From Candidatus Blautia equi (lineage in GTDB: Bacteria > Bacillota > Clostridia > Lachnospirales > Lachnospiraceae): DNA of 13,728 nucleotides. This document shows, piece by piece, positions 12,723 through 13,728 of the stretch (within the stretch, counting starts at the first letter, position 1; every line of letters starts with the position of its first letter). The stretch is from assembly GCA_018064695.1 (NCBI GenBank), contig JAGHUU010000016.1, positions 1-13,728 of the forward strand, written 5' to 3'. The notes beneath the pieces were generated by a model. That model ran no database searches. It saw only the letters and a list, made by a program, of their open reading frames with translations, and was not told the DNA's origin. The position numbers were made by a program, and so were the translations under genes.

Positions 12723-13728
12723 ATGTCGATACGTTTCGATGGATTGGGAATCCATTTTGGCTATGTGCCGAAATCCATTCAGCTGCCGGGCTTTGAACTG
12801 CCAGTTCTCGGTGTGCTGGTTTCCCTGGGACTGATCCTTGGAATTCTGTTTGTTGTGCAGGAGGCCAAGAGAAGAAATCAGGATCAGGATGCGTTCCTGG
12901 GTGCGGTGCTTATGACCGGACTTGGAGCTGTGATCGGAGGAAGACTTTTTTATGCTGGATTCTTCTGGAGCCTTTTTAGTGGGGATCCGGCTTCTATTCT
13001 GAATCTCAGAACCGGCGGAATGGCTTATTTTGGGGCGCTTATTGGCGGCATGCTGTTTCTTGGTATTTACAGCAGCTTAAGAAAGCTTCCGTTTGCCGAG
13101 CTGGCGGATACGCTGACATTCGGCGTGCTTCTGGTTCAGATGTTTGCAAGACTGGGTGACTTCTTTAACAGAGAGTCCTTTGGTCTTTATACAGAGTGGG
13201 CAGGCGCTATGCAGCTGCCGTTGTCCTCTGTGCGCGCGGGTGAGGTTACCTCTGAGATGAGGGAGAAGCTGCTCACTATTGATGGTGCGCCGTGGATCTC
13301 TGTGCATCCTACGTTTTTATATGATATGGTGCTGTGTCTGGTGATCTTTCTGATTCTTTGTATGATCAAAGGGAAGAAGAAATATCCGGGACAGATCTAT
13401 ATGACTTATCTTGTGCTTTACTGTCTGGGCAGAATTGGAGTGGAATGGCTTCGTACGGATCAGATGTGGATCCCGGAGACTACACTGCCGGTCAATATTA
13501 TTCTGGCGGCAGTAATTGCGGTGATTTTTGTACCGACTATGATCGTCAGCCGTTCTATGGCGAAGAAGCGTACTGTTGCAGCAGAACGCCGCCGGAAGGA
13601 GCTGGAGGAGGCAAAGGCTGTTGGCGCAGCTGAGGCAGAGGCGGAGGCCTCTGAGCCTGTGGATATTGAAGCGATTCTCCGCGAGGAGGAAGCCCTCCGT
13701 GAACAGGAGCGCCTGGAGGCGGAGAGAG
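12723..13728 (+). CDS. lgt: Lgt-family (prolipoprotein diacylglyceryl transferase) membrane protein, 3'-truncated by window edge
   Basis: Lgt moves diacylglycerol from phosphatidylglycerol to the lipobox cysteine of prolipoproteins in the plasma membrane. The frame is open to the last base (335 residues visible). About seven hydrophobic segments fit Lgt topology (around 27-45, 58-80, 98-115, 127-142, 199-215, 222-240, 255-275). Family signatures: NLRTGGMAYFGALIGG (94-109), ARLGDFFNRESFG (142-154), SVHPTFLYD (193-201) and LGRIGVEWLRTDQ (235-247). Retained residues include Arg143, Glu151, Gly154, Arg237 and Glu241. By alignment with E. coli, however, Tyr26, His103 and Asn146 correspond to Leu29, Phe103 and Asp146. 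After the last membrane helix comes a cytosolic, highly charged Glu/Ala/Arg-rich tail (about 280-335 and continuing), probably helical or coiled coil and unlike the short tail of E. coli Lgt. The family call is firm; normal catalytic activity is uncertain. Confidence 0.85.
   Translation, partial: MSIRFDGLGIHFGYVPKSIQLPGFELPVLGVLVSLGLILGILFVVQEAKRRNQDQDAFLGAVLMTGLGAVIGGRLFYAGFFWSLFSGDPASILNLRTGGMAYFGALIGGMLFLGIYSSLRKLPFAELADTLTFGVLLVQMFARLGDFFNRESFGLYTEWAGAMQLPLSSVRAGEVTSEMREKLLTIDGAPWISVHPTFLYDMVLCLVIFLILCMIKGKKKYPGQIYMTYLVLYCLGRIGVEWLRTDQMWIPETTLPVNIILAAVIAVIFVPTMIVSRSMAKKRTVAAERRRKELEEAKAVGAAEAEAEASEPVDIEAILREEEALREQERLEAER

Noticed and set aside
13334..13633. Plus-strand open frame of 99 codons near the 3' end
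   Set aside because: Out of frame within the Lgt-family gene, which runs continuously from 12723 to the window edge with recognisable motifs.
1..13728. Mobile element, CRISPR array, phage or toxin-antitoxin system
   Set aside because: No integrase or transposase sequence, no regularly spaced repeat array and no unexplained small gene pair. Essentially all sequence is accounted for by conserved housekeeping genes.

Overview
The window is a dense, single-strand run of housekeeping genes from a Gram-positive Firmicute, most likely a Clostridia member of Lachnospiraceae type. The gene order supports this: priA-def-fmt-rsmB-rlmN-prpC-prkC-rsgA-rpe-thiN is the order I know from the Bacillus subtilis yloI-yloS region, here with a YugP-type membrane metalloprotease between fmt and rsmB. 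Other support comes from strong AGGAGG-type ribosome binding sites, the PASTA kinase and the sequence style of the proteins. All genes are on the + strand. I see no rRNA, tRNA, CRISPR array, insertion sequence or prophage gene.

Layout: positions 1-11466 hold eleven genes that abut, overlap by 1-8 bases, or are separated by at most 19 bases, so they probably form one operon with translational coupling. In order they are priA (5' end cut by the window; replication restart helicase), def and fmt (removal and addition of the formyl group on initiator Met), yugP-like protease, rsmB (16S rRNA m5C), rlmN (23S rRNA/tRNA m2A), prpC and prkC (PP2C phosphatase and PASTA Ser/Thr kinase), rsgA (30S assembly GTPase), rpe (pentose phosphate pathway) and thiN (thiamine diphosphate synthesis). 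Themes are translation initiation, ribosome maturation and cell-wall-responsive phosphorylation. In B. subtilis the RsgA homologue is a reported PrkC substrate, so kinase and target may be co-produced here too.

The only sizeable gap (11467-11576, 110 bases) carries an extended -10 promoter for ychF. An unusual run of roughly 9-base ATGTY..TAA repeats overlaps the -10 and the expected transcript start. The universally conserved ATPase gene ychF follows. After 18 bases with a near-perfect Shine-Dalgarno comes an Lgt-family membrane protein that runs off the 3' edge.

No clearly new multi-gene system is visible. The items most worth a second look are: (1) the Lgt-family protein, which differs at three positions reported as essential in E. 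coli Lgt and has a charged coiled-coil-like tail; (2) the repeat array at the ychF promoter; (3) a YchF nucleotide-specificity motif reading NMDD instead of NxxE; and (4) protein C-termini whose low-complexity tails appear to be shaped by the embedded ribosome binding site of the next gene.
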